From contig NW_024744357.1 in assembly GCF_018991925.1 (NCBI RefSeq), positions 3,109,706-3,173,705 on the forward strand: DNA of 64,000 bases, given 5' to 3'. Shown piece by piece: positions 49,405-62,960 of this stretch (its first letter is position 1; every line of letters starts with the position of its first letter). This stretch comes from Homarus americanus. Its lineage: Eukaryota; Arthropoda; Malacostraca; Decapoda; Nephropidae. The notes below the pieces were generated by a model. The model was not told the origin of the DNA and made no database searches. It was given only the letters and a program-made list of their open reading frames with translations. The position numbers and the translations under genes are program-made.

Positions 49405-49660
49405 TATAACCGGCCGGAATATCTCACTACTAGTTATTGGGGTTTTTTGAGTTATAGTGGATGGTAATGCAGTGGAAGCGCCCCTCAGAGAAAATCCCGA
49501 ACCAGCACAAACACAATTAAATAAAAGTACTCTCCGTGGAATAGCTAGCACCTGTGATTGGGGTTAATGAGACGCACTGGTAAGAGATAACACTTCTATT
49601 CCTTCCAACACTACAGACGGAATCAATAACTGTACACAAGCACTAGAGTACTTCTTAAGA
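49405..49660. repeat. Dispersed repeat family X, copy 2
   Basis: Close match to 59299-59555 over the whole length: ataaccggccggaat, ttgagttatagtggatgg, aatgcagtggaagcgcccct, ccagcacaaacacaatta, tagcacctgtgattgggg, and ttctattccttccaacacta. More distant from copy 1 at 38069. Confidence 0.82.
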
Positions 49661-49876
49661 TTCAGAATGGCCCCACTGGACATAGCAACCCCCCCCCCCC
49701 ATTATAGTATGACACCACATAACTTTAAATAAATATGACCACTTTAATGCCCATAAACGACAATGAAACCTTTGCAGGACTCTACAAAACCTGATGTGAA
49801 ACTAATTAATCCAGATGAACTTCATGTGAAATAGATGGAACCCTTGTTTCTCATTATCAATTCGCATAAAAGAGTA

Positions 49877-49879
<3 letters not shown>

Positions 49880-49958
<79 letters not shown>
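49880..49958. repeat. (TA)n microsatellite
   Basis: About 40 TA units. Confidence 0.97.
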
Positions 49959-51438
<1,480 letters not shown>

Positions 51439-51442
51439 AATA

Positions 51443-51461
51443 TTGGGGGCCTGTCCGGGAG
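51443..51461 (+). other. Primer-binding site of the Gypsy element
   Basis: ttgggggcctgtccgggag closely resembles the tRNA-Pro-type primer-binding site (TGGGGGCTCGTCCGGG) used by many retroelements. It lies four bases after the LTR end. Confidence 0.7.
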
Positions 51462-51544
51462 TTTTGAACTATTTGGTCCAACAGTTGATACGCCAGTTGA
51501 TTCACTTGTTTAAATTGTAACCGTGGGGTTTAATGTTAATGTAT

Positions 51545-52437
51545 TTACTAAAAACCCAAGTATCGAAAAACTGATTGATGTAAACATGAAGAAAGATGAT
51601 TGGATAGCTCTTGCTAAATTCTATAAAGTGGAGTATGTACATGTTCTGGGTACTCCGTTCTAACTACAGGAGCGAACACAAACACCTGTAGAGTTTTGTA
51701 GATTCTATTTGCTGGATTGTACAGAGGTGAGCGCGCCAAGACTGCGGTTCCCTACACTCTCTATGGGTCAACTGACCTCTCAGGCGACATGTGGCAAGTG
51801 ATACATTAGCAGGTTCCAGATGTCGCCAGGCACATTATCTAAGCGTGTGGTGACATGATAAAAGCATTGCCACACGCTGCTGGCTTATTAGTAATATATA
51901 TAAATAGCGTACATACATAATATGCATACAGAGTACAGAGCAGGTGCAACTAAAGCAGAGATTAAAAAGAATGTGCTTGATAATTTGGTTAGTGCTGAGT
52001 TGTTATCACTTAGTGTTTTAGATTTGTATGAAGAAAGTACTAGTGAGTTGGTGAAACTTAAAATTCTAGAACTAAATGATAGGATGGCTCAGAGAGCACA
52101 GGATTTGGCTATAAAACAGCTGGAATGTGAGGAAAAGGAAAAGGAAAGGGATTTTCTTAGAAACATTAAAATTTGCAGTGCAAACAATTGACATGCCGCT
52201 ACTTCTGTTGCTTCAAAAATGTTAAATTAGTACATAATTTTGATGAGAGTGACCCTGAGAATTTTTTCCTGTTATTTGAGAAAATTGCCAAACAATTGAG
52301 TTGGCCTATTTCACAGTGGAGTTTTCTCGCTCAATCAGCATTCTTAGGTCGAGCAAAAACTGTCATTGTAAACCTTACTGATGATCAACCTTGTCAATAT
52401 GATGTGTTGAAGGACGCTGTTCTTAAAGCTTATGATC
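51545..52437 (+). pseudogene. Gypsy gag remnant
   Basis: An N-terminal part near 51560-51660 reads SIEKLIDVNMKKDDWIALAK. About 240 bp of unrelated-looking sequence interrupts it (51665-51905). Then 51922-52191 gives a helical, charged segment (LSVLDLYEESTSELVKLKIL and a Glu/Lys-rich coil). After a frame change near 52185 comes the typical capsid-like block: VHNFDESDPENFFLLFEKIA, LSWPISQWSFLAQSAFLGRA, and YDVLKDAVLKAYD. The frame stops matching at about 52437, where antisense RTE sequence begins. No protease, reverse transcriptase or integrase is present. Confidence 0.78.
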
Positions 52438-52439
52438 AA

Positions 52440-53610
52440 ACGGCTGAAGGTCCACCAGACAGCTTCCCTGTTGACCGAGTCGAAGGCCTTGGATTGGTCG
52501 ATGAAAGCCATGTACAGGTCACGACGCTGTTCTCTGCACTTTTCCTGTATCTGGCAGGCAGCAAAGATCTTGTCAGTGATGCCACGCGATGGTCTAAAAC
52601 TGCATTGAAATTCTGGGAGGAAGTTTTTTGCCTCAGGAAGGAGTCTGTTTAGGAGGACTCGCGCAATAATCTTGCCAGCTACGGACAGCAGCGAGATTCA
52701 GCGGTAGTTACTGCAGTCTGACCGGTCTCCCTTGTTCTTATAAATATTGACAATGGAAGCATCTTTAGGAGCTTGGGGGGATTTCCTCATTTTCCCATAT
52801 ATTCTCCAGGACAGGGTGGAAATGGCTGGTAAGCAGAGGTCCTCGTGCTTTATACACCTCGGCTGGGATATCATCAGGCACTGAGGCTTTGTTATTTTTC
52901 ATCTGTTTGATGGCAGTAGCTACCTCATCCAGGGATGGAGGATAGCTGAGGTGGGTCAGCTCTGGATGCTGAAGGGCCTGCTGGGTAGTCGGGACATCCA
53001 CATCGGTGTTTTGGTTGAGCAATGAATGGCATGCTCCTTCCAGCGCTGAAGGAGGCCTTCTTCGTCTTTTATTATGAAGTTACCATCAGATGAGCGATGG
53101 GGGGCTGCACCACGAGTGGTTGGCTCATAAAATGCTTTAATGAAATTGAAAAATTCGCACATCTTGTGCTGATCTGCATATTTTGTATTTCACATGCCAG
53201 TCATTCTTTAGAATGGGAAGTTCCTGCTGGGCTGCCGCTTTCTTCTTGCGGAAGGTATCAGCTTTGGTCCGAGACTGAGGGTTTTTCTGTCAGTCAGTAA
53301 AAGCAGCTTGTTTTTCATCGATGAGTACTTCGAGTGCCGGGTCATTTTCATCAAACCAGTCCTGGTGTATTCTTTCGATCTGGCCGTGGGTCTCTCTACA
53401 GGTTTTTGTCATAACAGTGTTGAGCGTATCCCATTCGGCACTGGGATTCGCGTTGTTTGCCGTTGGGTTGTTTATAAGACCATGTTCGAGCTGCTCTCTG
53501 AAAGTATGTGCTATTGCTGGGTCCTCCACACGCACACACACATTCTCTAAGGGTGCAGCCACTCCAGCGTACATTTTGCCCGGAACATGTGATTGACAAA
53601 AAGAAACGAA
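52440..53610 (-). mobile_element. RTE LINE copy C, antisense internal fragment
   Basis: Read on the minus strand. The region between endonuclease and reverse transcriptase comes first (VRVEDPAIAHTFREQLEHGL, SAEWDTLNTVMTKTCRETHG and FDENDPALEVLIDEKQAAF, about 53545-53290), which is absent from copy A. Then NRNTDVDV-like, LTHLSYPPSLDEVATAIKQM, IPAEVYKARGPLL, LLPEAKNFLPE, and motif A as FIDQSKAFDSVNRE at about 52480. The fragment ends there, just before the rest of the palm. Both ends are truncated, and it interrupts the Gypsy gag. Confidence 0.86.
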
Positions 53611-53639
53611 ACTCCGAGTTCCGACTTTGTTAGTGCGGC

Positions 53640-55045
53640 CGTATCTGGTACAATGGCTGGCGGGTGTTGTGAAATGTGGCAGGTCTGTCTTCGTTTACAT
53701 CGATGTAAAACTACTGGAATGGCTTGAAGAAAACTTGCAATAGTAGCCAAACTAAAGATGCTAAATGAACAGTCCCCCACTATCTCTGAATGCAAGCAGC
53801 ATCTTGCATGTTTATAGTTTTAATATAGATTGCTAAATGGAATCTCATTGGTTCCTATCTGACGTCTATTGGACAGTGGCATTGTGGTGAAGTGACGGAG
53901 GGGTGGGTGGAGGTTTTTCTGCTCCGATCAGAGACAGCACCGAAATATATTCATGTTTAGTTTCAATCTTCCCTCTGTGATTGATGATAATTAAACAGTA
54001 GGCTATATGGTTTTAGTCAATATAGAGATAAACCAAAAAAGCGCCATTGCACCCTTTCTGCCGTATTAATGTGCATAAAGTTCATTCTCTTCATGTTAAC
54101 TTATGGCCCTGATGAATGCTGAACTGTACCGTCGTGTGGGGATAAATGTCATTAATATCATACTGATCCATTAAATATATAATATATATGAATTGAAAAG
54201 ATATGATGCATTTGCGTCTCGTGAGTGACACTTGGTAAACGGGCAAATTGGGCAAAATAACAAAGTTTCATTGTGAGTTAGAGGGTAAACCGAACTTTAA
54301 CTAAGCTTAGAATTTTATTTTTAAGCTCATCTCCAAGGTGACCTGACATTTGACTTATCTTATTGTTCAGTATTTATGAAACACATCCATGAAAACCCTT
54401 GCCACCATGACCGCCACCACTCACACTATACTCACATTACATTCCTATCACTATTTGCATTTATTTTAACGTCTCTTACGGCCTATACACTATGTTTCTC
54501 GGCTTCTTACCAATAAAATGAAACCACTGCTACACAATGAAACAATTACTTGGATTACAGATTGAGAGAAAGACCATATTCTGGCCAGCCGCATTGCCGT
54601 CATACCATCTACTATTCTACTATCTCTTTACCAAATATCACTAACGAGGCGAAAATACATCATCACTTATCATACAACAAACGCATATAAATGACACTTC
54701 TCCCCATACGGTGGCACATTTCGCCATGCACGAGAGCATTATAGACATGAAGAAAACGCCACCCTTTCGTTTCCTTATGTCACATCACCTCGCCACACTG
54801 TCACCGTCCAGCACAGAGCAGATTGGAGCTAATGTCGTTCTTCTTGGTAATCTGTATTTAAATCATAAACATACAGTAAATGCTTGCATGCAGAGATAGT
54901 AGGGGAATGTTTCTTTTGTATCCTTAGTTTGGTTACTAATGTGAGGTTCCCTTATACAATTCCAGTAGTTTTACTTCGATGTAAACAAATACAGAGGTGT
55001 CAAATATCACCAAACGCGCCTGACAATGTACTTGGTGGAAGTGTG
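53640..55045. repeat. Long inverted repeat (arms of about 190 bp, 1 kb apart)
   Basis: The segment 53640-53830 reads, in reverse complement, like 54845-55045. Shared phrases are gagatagt.gggga.tgtt, atctttagtttgg, attccagtagttttac and tcgatgtaaac. Identity is moderate with small indels. The 1-kb interior has no clear gene. This could be an old element with long inverted ends or two separate copies of one repeat. Confidence 0.7.
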
Positions 55046-58000
55046 GCCCGCTTATGCAGTTCCTATAGATTAAACCCAGTAAGTAGAATATTGGTGGTTA
55101 GCATAAACTTACCTGACTGAAACCTCGGCTACTTATATGCTGTTAAATATCTTCGCATGCATGGGAGGTGCTTGTATACATACAGTAAGTCACTTACCCG
55201 CCAGAAGTTTATCACCTACCACAGCCGATAATAGAGAATTTTCTGTATAATGTCCATCCTCACCTCCTCTCCCCCACACCCGATATAGTTCATTTAATTG
55301 ATAGTAAAAGCCAACCTAAACTTATCTCGCAATACTTAATCACAATAATAAAAGGGGGGGGGGATGGCATTTAGTTAAGTATTCATATTTACACTTGTAG
55401 TAATATCAGTAGTAATATCAGAGAGGAATGTTCCACATTTTGTTTGCGATCTTGTCAATCAGACAATGTGTGTAACTGATAAGTGCGAGTATCACAAACA
55501 CCGAGACGAACAGAAACTCAGAGAAATGTGAATCATTAATCAAGCTAATCGTACGAAGTATAACTCCCTTAGTCGCGAATTCGACTTTTCTCAAGGGAAC
55601 AGGTGAGTCGGTATATGGTTGTTGAAGCTCTATCGACTAGAAGAACACTTTTTCGAGTGTGTTTCACCTTCTGCAAGTCATTAGTTCCTGGTGTTGGTTG
55701 CGGTAGGTTGACTGAACACCATACTTATTGTATCGTGCAAAGTGTTGATATAAAACACCTGTGAGGCGATACCACTGCTTACGTTGACAGAAGATAATTT
55801 GACATATATCACCTTTTGTTCTGATTTGGATCCACATTACTTACTGTTTTAAGATTAACACATAACAGCTGCCGTTCTGAGTTAGACACACAGCACCTGT
55901 TTTTTGGAAAAGAACTTAAAACATTTGCTGTTCTGGGTTAGACAAACAACAGATGTTGTTAACAACAACCTTCTGTTCAAAGCTGGACACATCATCTGTC
56001 TTGTAGTGGATGGGACAGCGAGCGTCGGGTAACGATCGGTGATGTGGAGTGATGAGGATGGAGGTCACTGGAGAATCCAGCACCTGCAGCTGAGGCCCGA
56101 GGCACCATCCCGGCAGCAGCAGCCAAGGTAAAGGATTACTCCATATACAACTACCTTGTGATTCAGGAGCTGCCTTCATGTCTCGCTCTGCTGGTGAAGA
56201 GGAAAAGATCCAACTGTTTGAATGAGGGATGCATATTGGGTCGTGTCTCATAACCTTTGGGGCCTTGTAAAGTTAATCGATAATTGAGATACATCTATTA
56301 TTTCGTCTATAGTCCCGACATGACTCTGGTGGATCTTACAGTCTGCTTTGGAACCATAATCTAAACAATAATATTTTGTTGCCACCTTTTTACACTTATT
56401 CCAATTAAAATATATGGTCAGATGTATCTATCATTTATTCATATTCCAAATACGGGTATTAATATTTCTTGTTTTGATTCTATTTTATACACTATTCCTA
56501 AGACTCTTCTTGGTGCCAACTAACAAAATTAAATATTCTAATAGGCTAAAGGTGATGATTTTGCTGATGATTAGCATATCAGGCTATTGGTTTAAACTCA
56601 AAGACAGGGAGAGCGACTGACACAGATTGAGAGGGAAACGAGAAAAAAAGACAAAATAAAGACCTTCTTCTATACACAAAATTGTGTTCAGTGTGTGAGA
56701 ATAGTATTTCCCCAAAAGCTCTCTTCCTCGATGCTTCCTGTGCTATGGTCACATTAAACTTACACATCGACCTTAGGGAACAGTAAGCCGAACTGTCTCG
56801 TATTTCTCGAGCTAAGTTAGTGTAAACGAAACTCTCGTTCTTAGGTTCTGGAAAAAGTTTGACGAACTAATAAGCCACACCACAGTTCAATAAGTATGTC
56901 AAATTCCCGCGTTAAGATTCATCAATAGTGATCCATCATTTACCCGGGACTGCTGGCGACTCTGTTCATTAAACATTCACACTTTCGTCTGGATTGTTTC
57001 GTTATATTTTATTTTCGAAGCTTTATTTTATTTTCAGCTTGGAATATTGAATAGTAGTGTTGCTTTATATAATCTGATTATCAACAGAAGGATTGGTAAG
57101 TTTTAATTGGATTATTGTATTTCACTGCCACGGGTTAATTTTAACCAGACTAATTTTTCCTTCTTGATCAATTCTGCTCCCTTTCATTCTACTCCGTGCT
57201 GTTCAGCTGTGATAGGTCGTCTCTCATGCCCATACTATTGCCACAAGACACGTCTCCTAACAACCTCTGGTCGACACAGTCACAGCCGTAACTAGCGCCC
57301 CGCCGTCTATCACATGTTAACAGCTTATCACCTGTTGTCATCTTAGCCTTGAAATTTTGTTTTTATTCTTGATTTAACATTTATTTAGAATGTTCCTTAA
57401 TGGATAAGTTGTCGTAACAAGTGGCTAAAGTTATCGAACTCTCACTCTGGTACCAAGGTGGACACGGTTTTAACTCACTCCTCTCAACGCTTCATGAGAG
57501 GAGTAGGTTACTCTTCTTGAGGAGTAACAATAACCAAGGAATTAAGTGAACATAATCAGAATTTTATCAAGTTACACATTAGGTGAAATCCTAATCTGGT
57601 AGTCAAGACAGGCGCTCATGAGTTAGTCTACATAATTTAGGAGATGATTCAGCTCACAAATTGTTGTATATTATTTTACTCGAGGGACTGAGTTGCTACA
57701 GCTTAGGGATTAAGTCTTCAGAGTCGAGAGTTTAAATGACTCAAGGTTTCGTACAGAAAGTATTTTACTCCCGTCCTGTATAGTGTAACAATACCCTGAG
57801 GACTCTTTTATTGCGCCCAACTTGTATCTCGTGGTGCCCGAGTGATCAAACACTTACCAGGATAAGGAGTCTGACTACTTATTTTTTATTCAAGTTACTA
57901 ATGTAACGTAACGTAACGAACGTAACTTAACCCAACCACACCTTGCCAGGGTTAGGAGCCCGAATACATATTTAACTTTATATACAAAACTTATTCACAA

Positions 58001-58115
58001 GTGCAGTTACAGACTAGGTGTTATAAGCTTGGTAGAGTACGTCCTTATAATAGTATTTTCATTGGCGTAACATAAATTTCTCGCATAAACACAGATGGTG
58101 ATATATCCAGGGATA
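55046..58115. other. Unannotated intronic DNA
   Basis: Contains short G and GT patches and an odd run of taacg units (57904-57925). The most exon-like part is 56042-56127, rejected below. No recognised transposon. Confidence 0.35.
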
Positions 58116-58161
58116 TTTATTTATTTATATTTATATATATTTTATTTATTTATTTATTTAC
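58116..58161. repeat. (TTTA)n-rich microsatellite
   Basis: Imperfect atttattt units just before the Penelope copy 3 sequence. Confidence 0.85.
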
Positions 58162-58580
58162 CTGTCTGGCCTAAGTAAAACATATTACATTCCTTGCAAG
58201 GAACCTTATAAATGTGTTGTTGGGGAGTTCTTGATTAACATTTGTTTAACAGTGCATTAGAGTTTTTGAATGCCATTGACGTTCCAGGTTTTAGTTGTAA
58301 AGGAATTTGAGAGAAATTTTTGTGAAATGGTAATACTAAAATTCTTATGGTCATGGGTGGGCTTGGGATCAGTTCTATAGAAAGATTTCTTAGATGTTAA
58401 GGCATTTACCTATGAAATATCAAAGGTACTTAAGGTTCAAGCCAATATTATAGATATATTTATATTCCTCATCAATGAATTCCGGCTGCATATTCTCAAA
58501 GCACGTAAAAACATTGATGAAAATACTGACTGTTTGACTCTTATGATGAGCAGAATAATATGTGAATGTATAATAGAGTC
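58162..58580 (-). mobile_element. Penelope-like element copy 3, inverted upstream segment
   Basis: On the minus strand this matches the middle of the copy 1 protein, from the YYSAHHNK-equivalent block (about residue 40) to the YLGQTGK-equivalent block (about residue 180) at the left edge, where a TTTA-rich run begins. It contains several indels and frameshifts. Confidence 0.82.
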
Positions 58581-58969
58581 AAACAGTCAATCAACCGGAA
58601 TTCATTAACTAGACTTAAACAACATAAATTTAGTGTTAGGACAGGCCAGAATCCAATGCTCTGTTTCTTCATTTGAGGGATAATAAGCATTGCATTGCCC
58701 GGGATAATGCCTCCTCAATATTACCTTGTAATTCAATTGACAGAAGGAACATCATAGAATCTAGTCTCATTAAACATACCGAATTCGTCAACATGAATTT
58801 GAGTAATGGTATGTACAAACTGGATAATTTCGTAATTAAGATTTGTAACCAGGTGAGAAGGTTGGGTCAGATTACCCTCTGACCTGACTACCGACTGCTT
58901 GCAGGTGCTTTTGATTAGTAGGGTCATTACCTAATACCTGACCATTGTGGACATGATCTCACCCTCCTT

Positions 58970-58970
<1 letters not shown>
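58581..58970 (+). mobile_element. Penelope-like element copy 3, forward downstream segment
   Basis: From about 58608 the plus strand continues with the TRLKQHK-equivalent block (about residue 184 of the copy 1 protein) and runs to the end: DNKHC, SSILPCNSIDRRNIIESSLI (catalytic-type Glu present), MNLSNGMYKLDNFVI and the stop at 58882. The 3' region then leads into (TA)n. A short unmatched joint, 58575-58607, contains pieces of the inverted segment (gagtcaaacagtca and ccggaattcat). Confidence 0.85.
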
Positions 58971-59004
<34 letters not shown>

Positions 59005-59134
59005 TACTGTTTTGTACTTCTCTTAGTCTGTACTCACCCAAGATGTAAATTACATGGCGAACTTCGTGTTTTCTTCCTGCCTTGTGGTTATCAGCATATG
59101 CCTAGATCACGCACCCGTGATTTACTTGCACACT

Positions 59135-59206
<72 letters not shown>

Positions 59207-59295
59207 AACCACAAGGAAGGAAGAAAACACGAAGTTCCCAAGCGCTTTCGTGTAATTCACGTCTTGGATCACTCGCACCTACAGTGATTTACTTG
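58971..59295. repeat. Second (TA)n plus paired Penelope end modules
   Basis: (TA)n runs at 58971-59001 and 59139-59203. Between and after them are two opposed copies of the Penelope end sequence: 59040-59100 in one direction (aacttcgtgttttcttcctg, then ggttatcagc) and 59203-59262 in the other (tgataaccacaagg, then aacacgaagttcccaagcgc). Each is followed by a related tgatttacttgca phrase. Confidence 0.8.
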
Positions 59296-59298
59296 CAT

Positions 59299-59555
59299 AT
59301 GTAACCGGTCGGAATTTATTCTCACTCTTAGTTATTGGGTTTTTGAGTTATAGTGGATGGTAATGCAGTAGAAGCGCCCCTCAGAGAAAATCCCGAGCCA
59401 GCACAAACACAATTAAATAAAAATATTCTCCGTCACCGTGGAAAGCTAGCACCTGTGATTGGGGTTAATGAGACGCACTATTAAAAGGTGACACTTCTAT
59501 TCCTTCCAACACTACAAACACAATCAATAATGGTACACAAACTCTAGAGTACTTC
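59299..59555. repeat. Dispersed repeat family X, copy 3
   Basis: Begins gtaaccggtcggaat directly after the Penelope end module and follows the order described for copy 2. Confidence 0.82.
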
Positions 59556-61157
59556 TTAGCGTGGCTTAAAACACTACAATGGGAAGCAAAAGTTATACAT
59601 GGTATCAAAAATTATTAAGAAATATTAAATGCATCTGGAGAGGACTACTAATGCAGCAGTACTACCTACACCAGAACGAGGAACTCATCTGAAACAATTC
59701 CCTCGTACATCTTACATCACTTAGTGGCACATAAAACTTTAAAAACAATATTACTTGCACCAGTGAACATACCTTAAGGGCATCCGACAAAATAATAGCA
59801 ATCACTGAAAAATAGAAATCCCGATTTTAGTCATACTGCACAAGAACATGGATCACTCATAGCCTGTCTGGGATGACCCACAAAATAGTATAATCTTAAC
59901 TGTCCTAACTACCCAGAACCCGAAGGTCGTAACTACTAACCTGTCAATGGGCAGGCATTTACAAGAACCCGAGAAAATCACTCATGACCCGTCAGGCAGG
60001 CGGGTGCTCCGCTGTTTTTTCATTACTCTCTCTAAATTTCAGGAGTCATGAGTGTATTTCACATCCATCACCCGTAACATGCTTCACAGATATGCTTAGA
60101 ACACACCCATACTTTAAGGTGTTACAGCGTTTAACCAACTTTGAAGAAGAACCCCTACGTCCCACGTGTGCAATCAACCATGAGGAGCATTGATTACACA
60201 CCTGGACTTGGTTAATTCGATCACATACACCCAATACTGGGGAGATAAATGTCTCTATGTACCCAACTATAGAGTAGACTCCTGGTCTCGGTGTGTGACC
60301 TTTCATTCACTCAGGCTGCACTCCGTTTACTCTCAGTACTTCATGGACAGGAAGAGAGTGACCGTCAGCAAGTGAACCCTGCCCAGCTGAGGGAGGGGTT
60401 CTATTTTCCCATAAGATTTTTCACTGACTGACTGAAGAGATGTGGTGTTGTATGAACCAAGGTGGGGAGATTAGTTGACCCAGAACGACCACCGACCAAG
60501 TGCGGACGCTGATCCCACATAGTTAGTCGTCAGGGACACTCATTCACCTCGTGCGTGGCCAACTATACGACCGCTAAACACCCGTTGACCAACCGTGAGA
60601 GTTCTCTGAACCCTGCAAAAGAACACTCTGTTAGCTCCTGCTAACTTCTTCTCCATCCTATCTAAACACTGTCTGAGATCGAATAAAACTTACTTGCAAC
60701 ACTGATGAAACGTGCTCGGGAAAGGACGAGGCCACGTGGTCGTTTTCTTTGGCAGAGACCCGTGGGCGACGTACGCCTGCGCGCTACTGACTGGGTCAGC
60801 GTCCGCGTGCCTCAAGGCGGTCGCCTAGCATAGTGACGTCATCTTTCACACATTCTAATAGTTTCTTTGGGACACACGTAACATATTTAGACTGAGAAAC
60901 GATCTACAATAACTTTAAATTTAATAATTGTCCCTTAACTTCATGAATCGTGTCTACATTAATTCGATAAAGTACATTTAGTTTTATATAGGCAAAGTTC
61001 AAAATGCTTCCACCGTGCATGATGGCGTTCCCTGAGCCGAGTCTTACGCACCATTAGGCGTGGGTGTTTTCAGCCTGGCCTACTTATGCTTTCCTGTTTC
61101 GGCAGATCGGTTATTTTCGTTCTAACATCTCTAAATATCATACCGAAATTTCTGAAT
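59556..61157. other. Unannotated intronic DNA, GC-rich pocket near 60,700-60,842
   Basis: The left part may be the interior of repeat family X. The GC-rich pocket holds CACGTG (60733-60738) and TGACGTCA (60834-60841). No gene is seen. Confidence 0.4.
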
Positions 61158-61452
<295 letters not shown>

Positions 61453-61560
61453 CTTTGTTTTTACGCTGTTCCGTCAACTTTTAGATTCGTTCCTGCTATT
61501 TATTTGTCTATTTTCGTAAACATGGGTTTATTGGAGAACTAGTCTCAGACCAAAAACAAA

Positions 61561-61609
61561 TAATATTAATATTAATAATAATATTAATAATATTAATAAT
61601 ATTAATAAT

Positions 61610-61647
<38 letters not shown>

Positions 61648-61655
61648 CAACAACT
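61561..61655. repeat. (TAA)n microsatellite
   Basis: About 30 units of TAA/ATT type ending in aacaacaac. Confidence 0.95.
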
Positions 61656-61904
61656 TGTAAGTATGCCTGTCACTGCGGTCATCTTTGTGTGTGTGTGGTC
61701 ATATGACTAGTTAGTTCCCTTCCCACTGACATTCAAAACACGAACACAAAGCATCGGGATGCCAGGGTGTCAGACTTTATATTAAAATATCCCCTATGGT
61801 TAAAAACCCCTTATGGACAACTCTATATATCATACTAGTTAATTGTTTGACATGTGTTCAACTGCTTGAATATTGTAGATATAAACCCGAGTTGAACTTT
61901 TGGA

Positions 61905-62455
61905 TTTGGAAATTATTTGCTTGAAGATGTAGCCCCTTGGTCACCCGAGACACCTTTAGAGTCCAATAACCTTTCTCAGGAAGTGTGTGCCCAGTTGGAA
62001 CGGTTTGTCTGCTTACTATACAGATCCAAAGAATACACCATAGTGAGCAAGCTTCGTTGGTTGCTGTACTCAAACCGTGCTGCTAAATGCGAGAGTCTTC
62101 CTCCAACTACCGTACTGGTTCGTTTACATTACATATTCGTCGGGCACATTACAAAGCAATGATTTGGAGAAATGCTGGAGAAAGTCAATCATATCTCACA
62201 TCTCAAGCTGAGTACGGTTGGAAATTTGATGCAGCTAAATTTCAGTTTGCTCGATTTCGATGTTTGAATCTTGCAGCTCCTCAAGCAACAATAAATTTAG
62301 TGGAGTGTGGATGTAAATATGGATGTATCCAAGGGAAAATGTAGATGTTGGAATAACGATGTTCTATGCACAGAGGTTTATCGCTGTGTGGGGTATAGCT
62401 GCAGTAAAAGAGTGAGGTCTGAGGAACAATTAGAAGGCATGAATGAGGATGACTA
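61905..62455 (+). pseudogene. Transposon-type protein remnant with Cys-rich C-terminus
   Basis: Three frames together give one tail. First LSQEVCAQLERFVCLLYRSK and SKLRWLLYSNR, then SLPPTTVL (61975-62125). After a shift comes LHIRRAHYKAMIWRNAGESQ and YGWKFDAAKF, then VECGCKYGCIQGK. After another shift, from about 62338, comes CRCWNNDVLCTEVYRCVGYS with further Cys residues, and a stop near 62455. The FV.LLY, LPPT, HI.RA.Y..W and GCK.GC...C.C order recalls a protein type that recurs many times in invertebrate genomes and is probably transposon-derived. I cannot name the superfamily. Confidence 0.5.
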
Positions 62456-62457
62456 AT

Positions 62458-62540
62458 GTGCAACAAACACATCCCATAAGTGCAACAAACACATCCTATA
62501 AATGCAACAAACACATTCCATAAGTGCAACAAACATATCT
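62458..62540. repeat. 22-bp tandem repeat, about four units
   Basis: Units of the type gtgcaacaaacacatcccat plus aa. Confidence 0.93.
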
Positions 62541-62878
62541 ACCATTAATACGTCTTATCTTTTTTCACCCATTAATCTGTGTTCTCTCTGCCGCCCATTA
62601 ACACTTCTTTGCTCTGCCGCCCATTAATACGTTTTATCTCTGCCACCCATTAAAACGTCTTAACTCTGCCAGCCATTAAAACGTCTTAACTCTGCCACTC
62701 ATTTATGCGTCTTAACTCTGCCACCCATTAATACGTCTTCTCTCTGCCTCCTATTAAAACGTCTTCTTTCTGCTGCCTATTAACACGTCTTATTTCTGCC
62801 ACCCATTAATACGTCTTATTTCTGCCACCCATTAATACGTCTTCTCTCCGCCACCTACTAAATCGTGTTCTCTGTATC
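62541..62878. repeat. 26-bp tandem repeat
   Basis: About 13 units of the type ccattaatacgtcttatctc plus tgccac, ending about 80 bases before exon 3. It is pyrimidine-rich on the plus strand. Confidence 0.95.
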
Positions 62879-62960
62879 GCTCACCAAACACGTCCGTAGC
62901 ATCCACTAACTACTCCCTCTCTACCAATCAATAACCGCATCCTATCTCTCCCGTCCACAG

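Noticed and set aside
56042..56127. An ATG-led 28-codon frame ending at a ccaag/gtaaag donor-like site
   Set aside because: It leaves phase 2, which does not fit exon 3. As an internal exon after the ttgtag at 55994 it has stops in every frame. The donor alone is not enough.
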